Of a stretch of 64,000 nt of DNA, positions 20,983 through 30,312 are shown piece by piece; the first letter of the stretch is position 1; every line of letters starts with the position of its first letter. The stretch is from Burkholderiaceae bacterium (lineage in GTDB: Bacteria > Pseudomonadota > Gammaproteobacteria > Burkholderiales > Burkholderiaceae_E): positions 3,530,484 to 3,594,483 of the forward strand of contig JAOSJU010000001.1 of the NCBI GenBank assembly GCA_027493945.1, given 5' to 3'. Both the position numbers and the translations under genes were made by a program. The notes below the pieces were generated by a model. It saw only the letters and a list, made by a program, of their open reading frames with translations. It had not been told where the DNA came from and did no database searches.

Positions 20983-22055
20983 CGCAGGCGATCCGATTTC
21001 TGGAACGCCTTCTGGCGCCGGAACAGGCCGCGGCGATAGAAGGGGAACAGCTGGAACCAGGTGCGGATCTTCAGCCATCGTCCGTAGAGGCCCATCGGCT
21101 CGAACAGCACGAACGCGATCAGCACCACGCCGTAGACCACCGCCTGCAGGCCGGGCGCCTGCCCGATCGCAGACGGAAGGAAATCCTTGCCGAGCGAGAT
21201 GACCTGCGGCATCGAGATCAGGAACGCGGCACCCAGGAACGCGCCGTGGATCGAGCCGAGGCCGCCGATCACCACCATCAGCAGCAGGTCGATCGACTGG
21301 ATGATGCCGAACTGGTCGGGCGACAGGAAGCGGATCTGGTGCGCATACAGCGCGCCGCCGATGCCGGCCAGCGCGGCCGAGATCATGAACGACATCGTCT
21401 TGTAGCGGGCCAGGTGGATGCCCATGCTCTGCGCGGAGACCTCGGAATCGCGGATCGCGACGAATGCGCGGCCCGTGGGCGAGCGCAACAGGTTCAGCAC
21501 CGCGAGCGTGCAGGCCACTGCGCAGACGAGGCAGACGTAGTAGAACGACTCCCCCGTGTCGGCCTTCCAGCCGAAGACGTCGACCCCCGGCACCACCTTG
21601 CCGGCGTTGCCGCCGGTGACGCTCTCCCAGCGCGCGAGCCCCTCCTCGACGATGAAGCCGAAGGCCAGCGTCGCGATGCCGAGGTAGATGCCCTTGACGC
21701 GCAGCGCGGGTAACCCGACCACGGCGCCCACCGCCGCCGACAGCGCCGCGGCCGCGGCGAGCGACAGCGGAAACGGCCAGCCCATCGCAGCGAGCACCGT
21801 ATGCGTATACGCGCCCACACCGAGGAAGGCCGCGTGGCCCAGCGAGAACAGGCCGGTGTAGCCGGCGAGCACCATCAGCCCCACGCCGACGATGCCGTAG
21901 ATCAGGATGAAGGTGAGTTGCGCCAGCCAGTATTCGGGCAGGCTCCAGGGCGCCAGCACCAGGGCGAGCGCCAGTGCCGAATACCAGAAGCGGTGGCCGC
22001 CGTGCCGGACCAGGTCGATGTCCTGGTCGTAGCGGGTCTTGAAGACGAAGCGCAC
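20979..22055 (-). CDS. livM: LIV-type ABC transporter permease LivM
   Basis: This inner-membrane permease has about ten hydrophobic helices. It has the family segments YTGLFSLGHAAFLGVGAYT, GLPALRVKGIYLGIATLAFG and IGGLGSIHGAFLGAAFL. A GTG start at 22055 lies 4 bp after livH. A C-terminal extension of about 40 basic and aromatic residues follows the last helix. Confidence 0.9.
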   Translation of the reverse strand: MRFVFKTRYDQDIDLVRHGGHRFWYSALALALVLAPWSLPEYWLAQLTFILIYGIVGVGLMVLAGYTGLFSLGHAAFLGVGAYTHTVLAAMGWPFPLSLAAAAALSAAVGAVVGLPALRVKGIYLGIATLAFGFIVEEGLARWESVTGGNAGKVVPGVDVFGWKADTGESFYYVCLVCAVACTLAVLNLLRSPTGRAFVAIRDSEVSAQSMGIHLARYKTMSFMISAALAGIGGALYAHQIRFLSPDQFGIIQSIDLLLMVVIGGLGSIHGAFLGAAFLISMPQVISLGKDFLPSAIGQAPGLQAVVYGVVLIAFVLFEPMGLYGRWLKIRTWFQLFPFYRRGLFRRQKAFQKSDRLR

Positions 22056-22059
22056 TGCC

Positions 22060-22935
22060 TCAGACCTTCTTGCGCAGGTTCTCGCCGAACAGCCCGTTCG
22101 GCTTGATCATCAGCATCACGAGCACCACCACGTAGGCGGCCACGTCCTTGAAGCCCTCAGGGAGGAAGAAGCCCGACAGCGACTCGACCGCGCCGATGAT
22201 CAGGCCGCCGACGATCGCGCCCGGCAGGCTGCCGAAGCCGCCGACCACCGCCGCCGGAAACGCCTTCAGCCCGATGAACCCCATGTTGGCGTGGATGAAG
22301 GTGATCGGTGCGAGCAGCAGCCCGGCCACCGCGGCGACCGCGGCCGCCAGGCCCCAGACCAGGCCGTTCAGGCGCTTGACCGGGATGCCCATGTACCAGG
22401 CGGCGAGCTGGTTCTGCGAGGCGGCCTGCATGGCGATGCCGACCTTGCTGAAGCGGAACATCAGGTAGAGCAGGGCGCACAGCGCCGCGGTGGCTGCGAT
22501 CACCACGAGCTGCTCGACTGCGAACACCACGCCGGCGAATTCGAGGGTCTGGTTGCGATAGGGCACCCTCAGCGTGTGCGTGTCGGTGCCGATGTTCGGA
22601 ATCATCGTGATCGCACCGCGCGCGACGTAGCCGATGCCGATGGTGAGCATCACGATGGAGAACGCGGGTTGGCCGAGGATCGGCCGGATCACGGCGCGCT
22701 CCACGACGATGCCGAACGCGCCCATCGCCACAGTCGACGCGAGCACCGCCAGCCAGAACGGGAAGCCGAGCACCGTCATCAGCGCAAGGCCGAGGAAGGC
22801 GCCGAGCATCATCAATTCGCCCTGCGCGAAGCTGACGGTTTCGGTGGCCTTGTAGATCAGGACGAAACCGAGCGCGATCAGTCCGTAGATGCAGCCTTGC
22901 GCGATGCCGCTGACCAGAACCTGCAGGACCTGCAA
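22060..22935 (-). CDS. livH: LIV-type ABC transporter permease LivH
   Basis: This 291-residue membrane permease starts MQVLQVLVSGIAQGCIYGLIALG, standard for LivH. It carries SFAQGELMMLGAF and AVVGGFGSLPGAIVGGLIIG. It is the first gene of the minus-strand transporter operon. The 150 bp upstream (22936-23085) contain no gene and no promoter I would defend. Confidence 0.9.
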   Translation of the reverse strand: MQVLQVLVSGIAQGCIYGLIALGFVLIYKATETVSFAQGELMMLGAFLGLALMTVLGFPFWLAVLASTVAMGAFGIVVERAVIRPILGQPAFSIVMLTIGIGYVARGAITMIPNIGTDTHTLRVPYRNQTLEFAGVVFAVEQLVVIAATAALCALLYLMFRFSKVGIAMQAASQNQLAAWYMGIPVKRLNGLVWGLAAAVAAVAGLLLAPITFIHANMGFIGLKAFPAAVVGGFGSLPGAIVGGLIIGAVESLSGFFLPEGFKDVAAYVVVLVMLMIKPNGLFGENLRKKV

Positions 22936-23085
22936 AGGCGATGTCTCCAGGAGGGGGCGCGCCTCCGCTGCGCCGCGCCGGCGCCCGGGGCGCTGCTCTT
23001 CTCGATGATCGGCACAGATGTTAGTACGAAACCGGTGGCTCTCGGGGCACCGGGGAAACCCTCGATCAGGAGCTGTTCAGCGGCC

Positions 23086-23583
23086 CTAGCTGAGCACGTA
23101 GGAGGCCGATCCGGTCGCGATCAGCAGGCCGGCGTCGTTCTTCAGCGTCATCTGCGTCGAGCCGATTCGCCCGCCCAGGCGGGTGATCCGCGCTCCCGCG
23201 TGGAAGTGCTCGCCGATCCCCTGGCGCAGGAAGTCGATGCGCAGGTCGATGGTTCCCATGCGGGCGAAGCGATGCATGACCTGCTCGGCGGGCTCGTCCC
23301 GGTGCTTGTCGGCGATCGCGCACATCAGCGCGAAACCGGCAGTGGCGTCGAGCACCGCGGAGGTCACGCCTCCGTGCAGCCGTCCGAAGAGGAAGTGACC
23401 GACGAGTTCGGGCCGCATGTCGAAGCGCACCCGCGGTTCGACCGGATCGAACGACTCGATCGTGAATCCGAGGATGCGGTTGAACGCGATCCGCTCCTCG
23501 AACACGTCGCGCAGCCCGTCTTCGAAGCGCCGCTGGTCCTCGGGCGGGCGCGGCGGCAGGGGTTGGCCAATCGTCGGCATCAT
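23086..23583 (-). CDS. PaaI/YigI-like acyl-CoA thioesterase
   Basis: The 165-residue hotdog-fold protein has the HGGVTSAVLDATAGFAL core with the family HGG(V/A)xxxxxD motif, then IDLRIDFLRQG and GSTQMTLKN. Hotdog thioesterases of this kind hydrolyse acyl-CoA. The start ATG overlaps the repaired stop of the upstream enoyl-CoA hydratase (ATGA type), so it is the last gene of the carboxylase cluster and probably offloads CoA or proofreads there. Confidence 0.85.
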   Translation of the reverse strand: MMPTIGQPLPPRPPEDQRRFEDGLRDVFEERIAFNRILGFTIESFDPVEPRVRFDMRPELVGHFLFGRLHGGVTSAVLDATAGFALMCAIADKHRDEPAEQVMHRFARMGTIDLRIDFLRQGIGEHFHAGARITRLGGRIGSTQMTLKNDAGLLIATGSASYVLS

Positions 23584-24361
23584 CGTCCCCTGAAGACCGG
23601 GGGCGCCGCTGCAGGAATGCTGCGACCCCCTCGGCGAAATCCTCGGTGCGGCCAGCCTCGCTCTGCAGCGTGGCCTCGAGCTCGAGTTGCGCGGGCAGTT
23701 CGTGCGCCGGACTCTCGTTCAGGGCCCGCTTGATCAGTGCGATCGCGCGCGGGGGCTGCCCGGCAAGCCGCGCGGCGAGCAGGCGAGCCTGCGGCATCAA
23801 CTGCTCGTCGTCGAACACTTTCCAGACCAGGCCGAAGCGCTCGGCGGCGGCGGCGTCGATCGGCTCGGCCAGCAGCGCCATCGCTCGCGCTCGCGCGTCG
23901 CCCGCATATCGCGGCAGGAACCAGGTGCTGCCGGCGTCGGGCACCGGGCCGATGCGCGCAAAAGCCTGGACGAAGGATGCGGAGCGCGCCGCGAGCACGA
24001 TGTCGCCGGCCAGCGCGATGCTCATGCCGGCGCCGGCCGCTGGGCCATTGACAGCGCAGATCACGGCCTTCGGCATCGAACGCATCGCGAGGATGACCGG
24101 GTGGTAGCGCGTGCGCAGCAGCTCGCCGAGATCGAGCGAGGGGCCGGGCGGCACCGACGCGAGGTCGGCACCCGAGGAGAAGCCGCGCCCGGCGCCGGTG
24201 ACGAGCACCGCGCGCACCGCCCCGTCGGCGGCCGCGCGCTCGAGGGCTTCGCGCAGCGCGCCGATCAGCGCGTCGTTCAGCGCATTGAGCACGTCCGGGC
24301 GATTCAGCGTGATCGTCGCGATCCCATCTGCGGATTCGTACGTCACGGGGGGAGCAGTCAT
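23580..24361 (-). CDS. Enoyl-CoA hydratase/isomerase of the carboxylase cluster, frameshifted at its end
   Basis: A crotonase with GRGFSSGADLAS, NGPAAGAGMSIALAGDIVLA and FARIGPVPDAGSTWFLPR. Adding one base to the G5 run at 23599-23603 ends the protein as QRRPPVFRGR, the standard tail of PaaG-like crotonases. Its stop then overlaps the next ATG. Repaired length is 260 residues. The ATG at 24361 has an AAAGGA ribosome site; another ATG at 24418 overlaps the upstream stop but lacks one. In atu clusters the crotonase AtuE hydrates isohexenylglutaconyl-CoA. Position supports this role, but residue-level proof is absent. Confidence 0.8.
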
Positions 24362-24414
24362 CGGAGCGTCCTTTCCGGTGCGTTCAGAGCATGCGAGCGA
24401 TTCGGCTTCGTGGC

Positions 24415-26394
24415 TCATGCGGAGGGCTCCTCGGGCTCGATGCGCACCAGCAGTGCCCCGGGCGCGACCTGCGCGCCCACGCGCGCGCCGAGCTCGGCAA
24501 CGCGCCCGCCGATCGGGGCGTCGACGCGGTGCTGCATCTTCATCGCCTCGATCGCCAGCAGCGGTTGTCCGGCGCCGACCCGGTCGCCGGCGGCGACCGA
24601 TACGGCGGCGACCTGGCCGTGCATCGTCGCGCGCACCTCACCGCTGGCGCCGGCCGCGGTGCGCCGCGGAGGCAGCGCCGACGTATCGGCAAAGGCCGCG
24701 CAGACGCCGTCGAGGTCGAGCCAGCCGGAGCCCGCTCCAGGGCCGCCGCGCTGCCAGCGCGCGTGCGCGCGCGCGATCCGTCCGTCGATCTCGATGCGGT
24801 CGTCGGTGTCGATCGCCACCAGGTGTTCGCGATCGCCGACCGTGATCCGGTAGCCGCCGCTTTCGGGGACGACGCGTGCCTGCCAGTGCGCGTCGCCGCA
24901 GGCCAGCGAGGCGAACTGCGTGCGCGGGCCGGTCGACGACCAGTCGGCCAATGCGCCGTGCAGACGCGCGTGCGCGCGAGCCCACAGTGCCGTGGCCACC
25001 GCCTGCCAGTGCGAACCGGGCACCGGCGCGGGCCATCGCACCGCTGCCGCATCGACCCAGCTGGTCGATAACCGGGCCTGCGCGAACTCCGGCGCGTCCA
25101 GACATTCGAGCAGGAACGGCCGATTGGTCGCCAGCCCCAGGATCGACGTGCGGGAGAGCGCATCGACGAGCCGGCGGCGCGCATCGTCGCGATCGCGGCC
25201 GACCGCGATCAGCTTGGCGATCATCGAGTCGTAGTGGCGCGAAACCTCCGCGCGGTCGGCCAGCCCGTGCTCGACGCGAACGCCGGACGAGTCCTCGGGT
25301 AGCCGCCACGCGAGAATGGGCCCGGCCTGCGGCCTGAAACCGTCGAACGCGTCCTCGGCGCACAGCCGCGCCTCGATCGCGTGCCCCTGCAGGTGCACCT
25401 CCTCCTGGCGCAGCTGCAAGGGCTCGCCGCGCGCGATGCGCAGCTGCAGTTCGACCAGGTCCAGGCCCGTGACTGCCTCGGTCACCGGATGCTCGACCTG
25501 CAGCCGCGTGTTGACCTCGAGGAAGTGGAAGCGGCCCTCGGGGTCGAGCAGGAATTCGACCGTGCCGGCGCCGACGTAGCCGGCCGCGAGCGCCAGCTTC
25601 ACCGCCGCTTCGCCGAGTGCGGCGCGCAATGGCGGCGCGACGCCGGGTGCCGGTGCTTCCTCGATGAGCTTCTGGTGCCGGCGCTGCGTCGAGCAGTCGC
25701 GTTCGCCCAGATGGATGCAATGGCCGAAGCGGTCGGCCAGCACCTGCACTTCGACGTGCCGCGCGCGATGGACGAGGCGCTCGAGCAGCAGTTCGCCGCT
25801 GCCGAAGGCCGCCGCGGCCTCGCGGCGCGCCGCCTCGCAGGCCGCGTCGAACTCCGACAACTCGTCCACCCGGCGCATGCCGCGGCCGCCGCCGCCGGCC
25901 GCTGCCTTGATCATCAGCGGCGCACCGAGCCGCGCCGCCTCGCGCGACAACGCTGACGGCGACTGGTCGTCGCCGTCGTAGCCGGCGAGGCACGGTGCGC
26001 CGATGCGCTCGGCGAGGCGTCTGGCGGCGCGCTTGTTGCCCAGCCTTTCAATTGCGTCGGCAGGCGGACCCACGAAGACCAGGCCGGCCTCGCCGCAGGC
26101 GCGCGCGAACGCGGGGTTCTCGGAGAGGAACCCATAGCCCGGGTGAACCGCCTGCGCGCCGCTCGCCGTGCAGGCCGCAAGCAGGCGTTCGATCGACAGG
26201 TAGCTCTCCTGCGCCGGCGCCGGCCCGATCGCCACCGCGGTGTCGGCCAGCGCGACGTGACGTGCTCCGCGGTCGGCCTCGGAGTAGACGGCCACCGTGC
26301 GCAGGCCCATCGCGCCCGCGCTGCGCAGGATGCGACAGGCGATTTCGCCGCGATTGGCGACCAGCAACGTATCGAAGCTCACGCGCTCGCTCAT
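24415..26394 (-). CDS. atuF: Acyl-CoA carboxylase alpha subunit (biotin carboxylase + BCCP), geranyl-CoA carboxylase type
   Basis: The enzyme carboxylates biotin with ATP and bicarbonate. Domains in order: biotin carboxylase N-domain (LLVANRGEIACRILR), ATP-grasp (AAAGGGGRGMR; EVNTRLQVEHPVTE), C-domain (IEARLCAEDAFDGFRP), a BT-like linker and BCCP with the biotinyl Lys in AIEAMKMQH. It is 659 residues. The ATG at 26394 overlaps the dehydrogenase stop. It pairs with the beta subunit at 27575-29229. Methylcrotonyl-CoA carboxylase alpha is the alternative; the neighbour's acyl-pocket motif favours geranyl-CoA. Confidence 0.72.
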   Translation of the reverse strand: MSERVSFDTLLVANRGEIACRILRSAGAMGLRTVAVYSEADRGARHVALADTAVAIGPAPAQESYLSIERLLAACTASGAQAVHPGYGFLSENPAFARACGEAGLVFVGPPADAIERLGNKRAARRLAERIGAPCLAGYDGDDQSPSALSREAARLGAPLMIKAAAGGGGRGMRRVDELSEFDAACEAARREAAAAFGSGELLLERLVHRARHVEVQVLADRFGHCIHLGERDCSTQRRHQKLIEEAPAPGVAPPLRAALGEAAVKLALAAGYVGAGTVEFLLDPEGRFHFLEVNTRLQVEHPVTEAVTGLDLVELQLRIARGEPLQLRQEEVHLQGHAIEARLCAEDAFDGFRPQAGPILAWRLPEDSSGVRVEHGLADRAEVSRHYDSMIAKLIAVGRDRDDARRRLVDALSRTSILGLATNRPFLLECLDAPEFAQARLSTSWVDAAAVRWPAPVPGSHWQAVATALWARAHARLHGALADWSSTGPRTQFASLACGDAHWQARVVPESGGYRITVGDREHLVAIDTDDRIEIDGRIARAHARWQRGGPGAGSGWLDLDGVCAAFADTSALPPRRTAAGASGEVRATMHGQVAAVSVAAGDRVGAGQPLLAIEAMKMQHRVDAPIGGRVAELGARVGAQVAPGALLVRIEPEEPSA

Positions 26395-27539
26395 TGGCGC
26401 GGCAGGATGCCCATCGTCTTCGCGATGATGCCCAGCATCACCTCGTCGGCGCCTCCGCCGATCGAGGCCGGGCGCGAATCGCGCCAGTAGCGGTTCACGC
26501 GCGTGTCTTCGACGTAACCCATGCCGCCCCAGAACTGAACGCACCAGTCGGCCACCTCGCGCGACATCCGCGCGGCCTTGAGCTTGGCCATCGACGCGAG
26601 TTGCGTCACGTCGGTGCCGCCGACGTAGAGCTCGACTGCGCGATAGAGCAGCGCGCGTACCGCCTCGACTTCGGCGTTCAGCTCCGCCAGCTTGAAGTAG
26701 ACGAACTGGTTCGCCAGCAGCGGCTGGCCGAAGGCCTCGCGCTCGCGCAGCCAGGCGATCGTTTCGGCAAGGATCTCGCTGGCGGCCAGCGAATTGGCCG
26801 CCGCCCACAGGCGCTCTTCCCGGAACTGCATCATCTGGTAGGCGAAGCCCATGCCTTCCTCGCCGATCCGGTAGCGCTGCGGCACGCGCACGTCGTCGAA
26901 GAAGATCTGGGCGGTGTCCGACGAGCGCATCCCGGCCTTGACCAGCTTGCGCGTCACTTCGATCCCCGGCGTGTCCATCGGCACGCAGATCAGCGTCTTG
27001 TTGCGGTGCGGCGCGCCCTCCGAGGTATTCGCGAGCAGGCACATCCAGTCGGCCTGCGTGCCGCTGGTGGTCCACATCTTGCCGCCGCGGATCACGTAGT
27101 CGCTGCCGTCCTTGCGCGCCACGGTGCGGATGGATGCGACGTCGGAGCCGGCGCCGACTTCGGACACGCCCAGGCAGGCGACCATGTCGCCGGCGATCGA
27201 CGGCGCGAGGAACTCGCGCTTGAGATCGTCGGAGCCGAAGCGTGCCAGCGCCGGGGTCGCCATGTCGGTCTGCACCCCGATCGCCATCGGCACGCCGCCG
27301 CAGCGTGCGTGCCCGAGCGCCTCGGCGATCGCCACCGAGTACGAGTAGTCGAGCCCCGCGCCGCCGTACTCGACCGGCTTGGTCACGCCGAGAAAGCCGA
27401 GCCTGCCCATCTTGCGAAACAGTTCGCGCGCCGGGAACGTGCCGGCTGCCTCCCACTCGTCGACGTGCGGGTTGACCTCGGCGTCGAGGAAGCGGCGTAG
27501 CGAGTCCTGCAGCTGGACGTGCTGTTCGGTGTAGATCAT
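26391..27539 (-). CDS. atuD: Acyl-CoA dehydrogenase, citronellyl-CoA dehydrogenase-like
   Basis: This 382-residue flavoprotein has LGVSEVGAGSDVASIRT, the beta domain MWTTSGTQADWM and the C-terminal FWGGMGYVEDTRVNRYWRDSR with IGGGADEVMLGIIAK. The segment SIGGGADE replaces the common YGGTNE of straight-chain enzymes and is shared by branched-chain terpenoid members, as I recall them. The gene lies between the carboxylase subunit genes with a 35-bp gap upstream and a 4-bp overlap downstream. In acyclic terpene catabolism AtuD makes geranyl-CoA for the carboxylase. An isovaleryl-CoA dehydrogenase role is less likely. Confidence 0.68.
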   Translation of the reverse strand: MIYTEQHVQLQDSLRRFLDAEVNPHVDEWEAAGTFPARELFRKMGRLGFLGVTKPVEYGGAGLDYSYSVAIAEALGHARCGGVPMAIGVQTDMATPALARFGSDDLKREFLAPSIAGDMVACLGVSEVGAGSDVASIRTVARKDGSDYVIRGGKMWTTSGTQADWMCLLANTSEGAPHRNKTLICVPMDTPGIEVTRKLVKAGMRSSDTAQIFFDDVRVPQRYRIGEEGMGFAYQMMQFREERLWAAANSLAASEILAETIAWLREREAFGQPLLANQFVYFKLAELNAEVEAVRALLYRAVELYVGGTDVTQLASMAKLKAARMSREVADWCVQFWGGMGYVEDTRVNRYWRDSRPASIGGGADEVMLGIIAKTMGILPRQ

Positions 27540-27574
27540 CGGGTCTGCTCCTGCGCGGATCGGGTCGATGCGGG

Positions 27575-29229
27575 TTACGGGCGCGCCACCCCGAAACTGA
27601 GCGGGCGCAATTCGCGGCGGCTCGCCTCGGCGCAGGTGTCGAGCACGAAGCCGAGCAGCCTGCGCGTGTCGCGCGGGTCGACGATGCCGTCGTCGAGCAG
27701 CCGGGCGCTGGTGTGCAGCGCCCCGGACTGGCGATCGAAGGTCTCGACGATGCGCCGCTCGAGCGCATCGAGTTTCGCCTGGTCGACCGGCTCGCCGCGG
27801 CGCTGCGCGGTGGCTTCGGTGACCATGCGCATCGTGAGCGCCGCCTGCTCGCCGCCCATCACCGCGGTGCGCGCGTTGGGCCACGAGAACACGAAGCGCG
27901 GGCCGAATGCGCGCCCGCACATGCCGTAGTTGCCCGCACCGAACGAGGCGCCGCAGTGGATCGTGATCGACGGCACGCTCGCGTTGGCCACCGCCTGGAT
28001 CATCTTCGAGCCGTGCTTGATCATGCCGGCCTGCTCGCTGGCGCGCCCGACGATGTAGCCGGTCGTGTTCTGCAGGTAGACGAGTGCCGCCCCGCTCTGG
28101 CAGCAGGCCTGGATGAAGTGGGTCGCCTTGTTGCTGCCGGCCGGATCGAGCGGGCCGTTGTTGGTGACGATGCCGATGCGGTGCCCGTACAGCCCGGCGT
28201 GGCCGCAGACGGTCTGCGGTCCGTAGTCGGGCTGGAACTCCAGGAAATCGGAGTCGTCGACGATGCGCGCGACGACTTCGCGCATGTCGAACGGCTGCCG
28301 GAAGTCGAGCGGCACGACCCCGGCGAGTCCGTCGGGGTCGTAGCGAGGCTCCTCGAAGGCGGCGAGCCGCGGCTGCGGCGCGTCCGCAGGCGAGGGCGGC
28401 CCTGCACGATCGCGCTCGCGCAAGAAACCGAGCCGAGCGACCACTTCGCGCGCGATGCGGATCGCGTCCGCATCGTCTTGCGCGAGGTATTCGCCGAGTC
28501 CGGAGATCGACGTGTGCATCTCGGCACCGCCCAGTTCTTCGTCGGTGGCGATCTCGCCGGTGGCCGCGCGCAGCAACGGGGGGCCGGCCAGGAATGCGCG
28601 TGCGCGCCCGCGCACCATGATCACGTGGTCGGACAGGCCGGGTAGGTAGGCGCCGCCCGCGGTGGACGATCCGTGGACGACCGCGACCACCGGAATGCCG
28701 GCGGCCGACAGCCTGGCGAGATTGAAGAACAGCCGGCCCCCTCGATGAAGTCTTCGACGCGGTAGCGCAGCAGGTTCGCGCCGGCCGACTCGATCAGTTG
28801 CACGAACGGCAGCCGGTTCTCGAGGGCGATGCTCTGTGCGCGCAGCATCTTCTCGCGGCCCATGCTCTGGATCGCTCCGGCGTCGATGCCCGAGTCGCTC
28901 GCGCTCACCACGCAGCGAGCGCCTGCGACGAAGCCGATTCCGCATATGAGTCCGGCGCCGGGGACGCTGCGTTCGGGGTCGGCGTCGTCGAGCAGGTGGC
29001 CGGCCATCGTCGACAATTCGAGCCACGGGCTGCCGGGGTCGAGCAGTCGTGCCACGCGTTCGCGCGGCAGCAGCTGGCCGCGGCGTTCGAACAGCGGCGC
29101 TGCGCGCGCCGAAGCCTCGCGCGTGCGCGCCTCGAGCGCGCGCAACTGCTCGACCAGCGCGAGCATCGCCGCGCGCTGCGCAGCGAAGCGTTCGTCGTGC
29201 GGATCGATCCGCGATTCGAGACGTGGCAT
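27575..29229 (-). CDS. atuC: Acyl-CoA carboxylase beta (carboxyltransferase), geranyl-CoA carboxylase type, frameshifted
   Basis: It transfers carboxyl from biotin to the acyl-CoA. Motifs are ASDSGIDAGAIQSMGREKML, the oxyanion-hole segment HGSSTAGGAYLPGLSD, AGPPLLRAATGEI and CGASFGAGNYGMCGRAF. A base is missing from the C5 run (28737-28741). Repair gives FIEGGRLFFN and 551 residues. In methylcrotonyl-CoA carboxylase this position reads like DHFGRIFYN, where Phe blocks the pocket; Gly is the geranyl-CoA carboxylase residue, as I recall it. The ATG at 29229 follows the dehydrogenase gene SDR by 14 bp. Confidence 0.75.
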
Positions 29230-29243
29230 GGCGGCGGGCCGGT

Positions 29244-30131
29244 TCAGCGCTCGTCGAGCATGCGCGGCGAGCCGGCCAGATGAAACCCGTGGAAGGGCGC
29301 GGTGGCATCGCTCGCATGGGCTGGCGCGCGCGCCGGCCAGGTGTGGCGTGCGTTCGGGACGCCGCCGTCGATGCGGATGCAGGTGCCGGTGATGAAGGCC
29401 GCCGCGTCCGACAGCAGGAATGCGATCGCCGCCGAGACTTCGGATTCGGTGCCGAAGCGCCGCAGCGGCACCACGTCTCGCAGGCGGCGCAGTTGCGCCT
29501 TCGTCGCCTCGTCGTAGGTGTCGAGGCCGCTGGAAGCGATCCACCCGGGAGCCACGGCGTTCACCCGCACGCCGCTGGCGGCCCATTCGCAGGCAGCCGA
29601 CTCGGTGAAGTTCAGCATTCCGGCGCGCGCCGCACCGGAGTGGGCCATGCCGGGCATGCCGTGCCACATGTCGGCGATCATGTTGACGATCGCTCCGCCG
29701 TGCGCCTTCATCCACTGTCGATATGCCTCGCGCGCCACGAGGAAGCCGCCCGCCAGGTTGGTGCGCACCACGGCATCCCAGCCTTTGGACGAGATCGATT
29801 CGATCGGTGCGGGAAACTGGCCGCCCGCGTTGTTCACCAGCGCGTCGAGCCGCCCGTGGCGGGCGATCACGGCGCCGACCGCCGCGGTGACCGCATCCTC
29901 GTCGCGGATGTCTACCGGGTGGCAGCTGGCCAGCCCGCCGGTTGCGGCAATTTCGGCGGCCACCTGTTCGAGCTTGTCGGCCCTGCGGCCGGCCAGCGCA
30001 AGCGTGGCGCCGAGGGCCGCCAGTTCGTGCGCGGTGCAGCGACCGATGCCGGATCCGGCGCCGGTCACCAGCACGACGCGACCCGCGAAGAGGCCGGGCC
30101 GGAAGACCGATCGGTAGGCGGAAGTGCGCAT
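29244..30131 (-). CDS. Short-chain dehydrogenase/reductase, AtuB-like
   Basis: A Rossmann-fold SDR of 295 residues with the TGAGSGIG cofactor motif and NNAGGQFPAP. The active-site region reads MWHGMPGMAHSGAARAGM, so the usual YxxxK is replaced by HxxxR-like residues. This also occurs in 2,4-dienoyl-CoA-reductase-like SDRs, so catalysis may differ from typical alcohol dehydrogenases. The N-terminal YRSVFRPGLFAGRVVLVTG matches the SDR found in atu clusters. It is the first gene of the minus-strand operon. Its start at 30131 lies 11 bp from a TetR-type operator. Confidence 0.75.
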   Translation of the reverse strand: MRTSAYRSVFRPGLFAGRVVLVTGAGSGIGRCTAHELAALGATLALAGRRADKLEQVAAEIAATGGLASCHPVDIRDEDAVTAAVGAVIARHGRLDALVNNAGGQFPAPIESISSKGWDAVVRTNLAGGFLVAREAYRQWMKAHGGAIVNMIADMWHGMPGMAHSGAARAGMLNFTESAACEWAASGVRVNAVAPGWIASSGLDTYDEATKAQLRRLRDVVPLRRFGTESEVSAAIAFLLSDAAAFITGTCIRIDGGVPNARHTWPARAPAHASDATAPFHGFHLAGSPRMLDER

Positions 30132-30141
30132 GGCAGGATGA

Positions 30142-30160
30142 TATTGAACGACGTTCAATA
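30142..30160. promoter_or_regulatory. Palindromic operator 1 (TetR regulator)
   Basis: TATTGAAC-GAC-GTTCAATA is a perfect inverted repeat with 8-bp arms, 11 bp upstream of the SDR start. It lies in the divergent region shared with the TetR gene, so it is likely that repressor's binding site and would block the operon. Confidence 0.8.
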
Positions 30161-30276
30161 AATTGCCCGCCGCGCCAGCCGTGGTCAAGTTGCGGCGCAG
30201 CAATCCGATACCGGCGCACGAACCCGTCGCGGCCGATGCACCGGCGGACCTTTCCACGAGGCATGGTTTCGCCATA

Positions 30277-30295
30277 TATTGAGCGACGTTCAACA
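30277..30295. promoter_or_regulatory. Palindromic operator 2 (TetR regulator)
   Basis: TATTGAGC-GAC-GTTCAACA is an imperfect copy of the site at 30142, with the same 3-bp GAC spacer, 18 bp before the regulator's ATG. Together the two sites suggest control of both the operon and the regulator itself. Confidence 0.78.
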
Positions 30296-30312
30296 TCGCG
30301 GGCTCCGCGACC

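Noticed and set aside
24415-29229. Leucine degradation (liu) cluster
   Set aside because: There is no HMG-CoA lyase or MerR regulator, and the repaired carboxyltransferase has the EGGR pocket sequence of the geranyl-CoA type.
30279-30312. TetR regulator starting at TTG 30279
   Set aside because: This codon lies inside the palindromic operator; one base added at 30326-30330 gives a natural ATG start at 30313.
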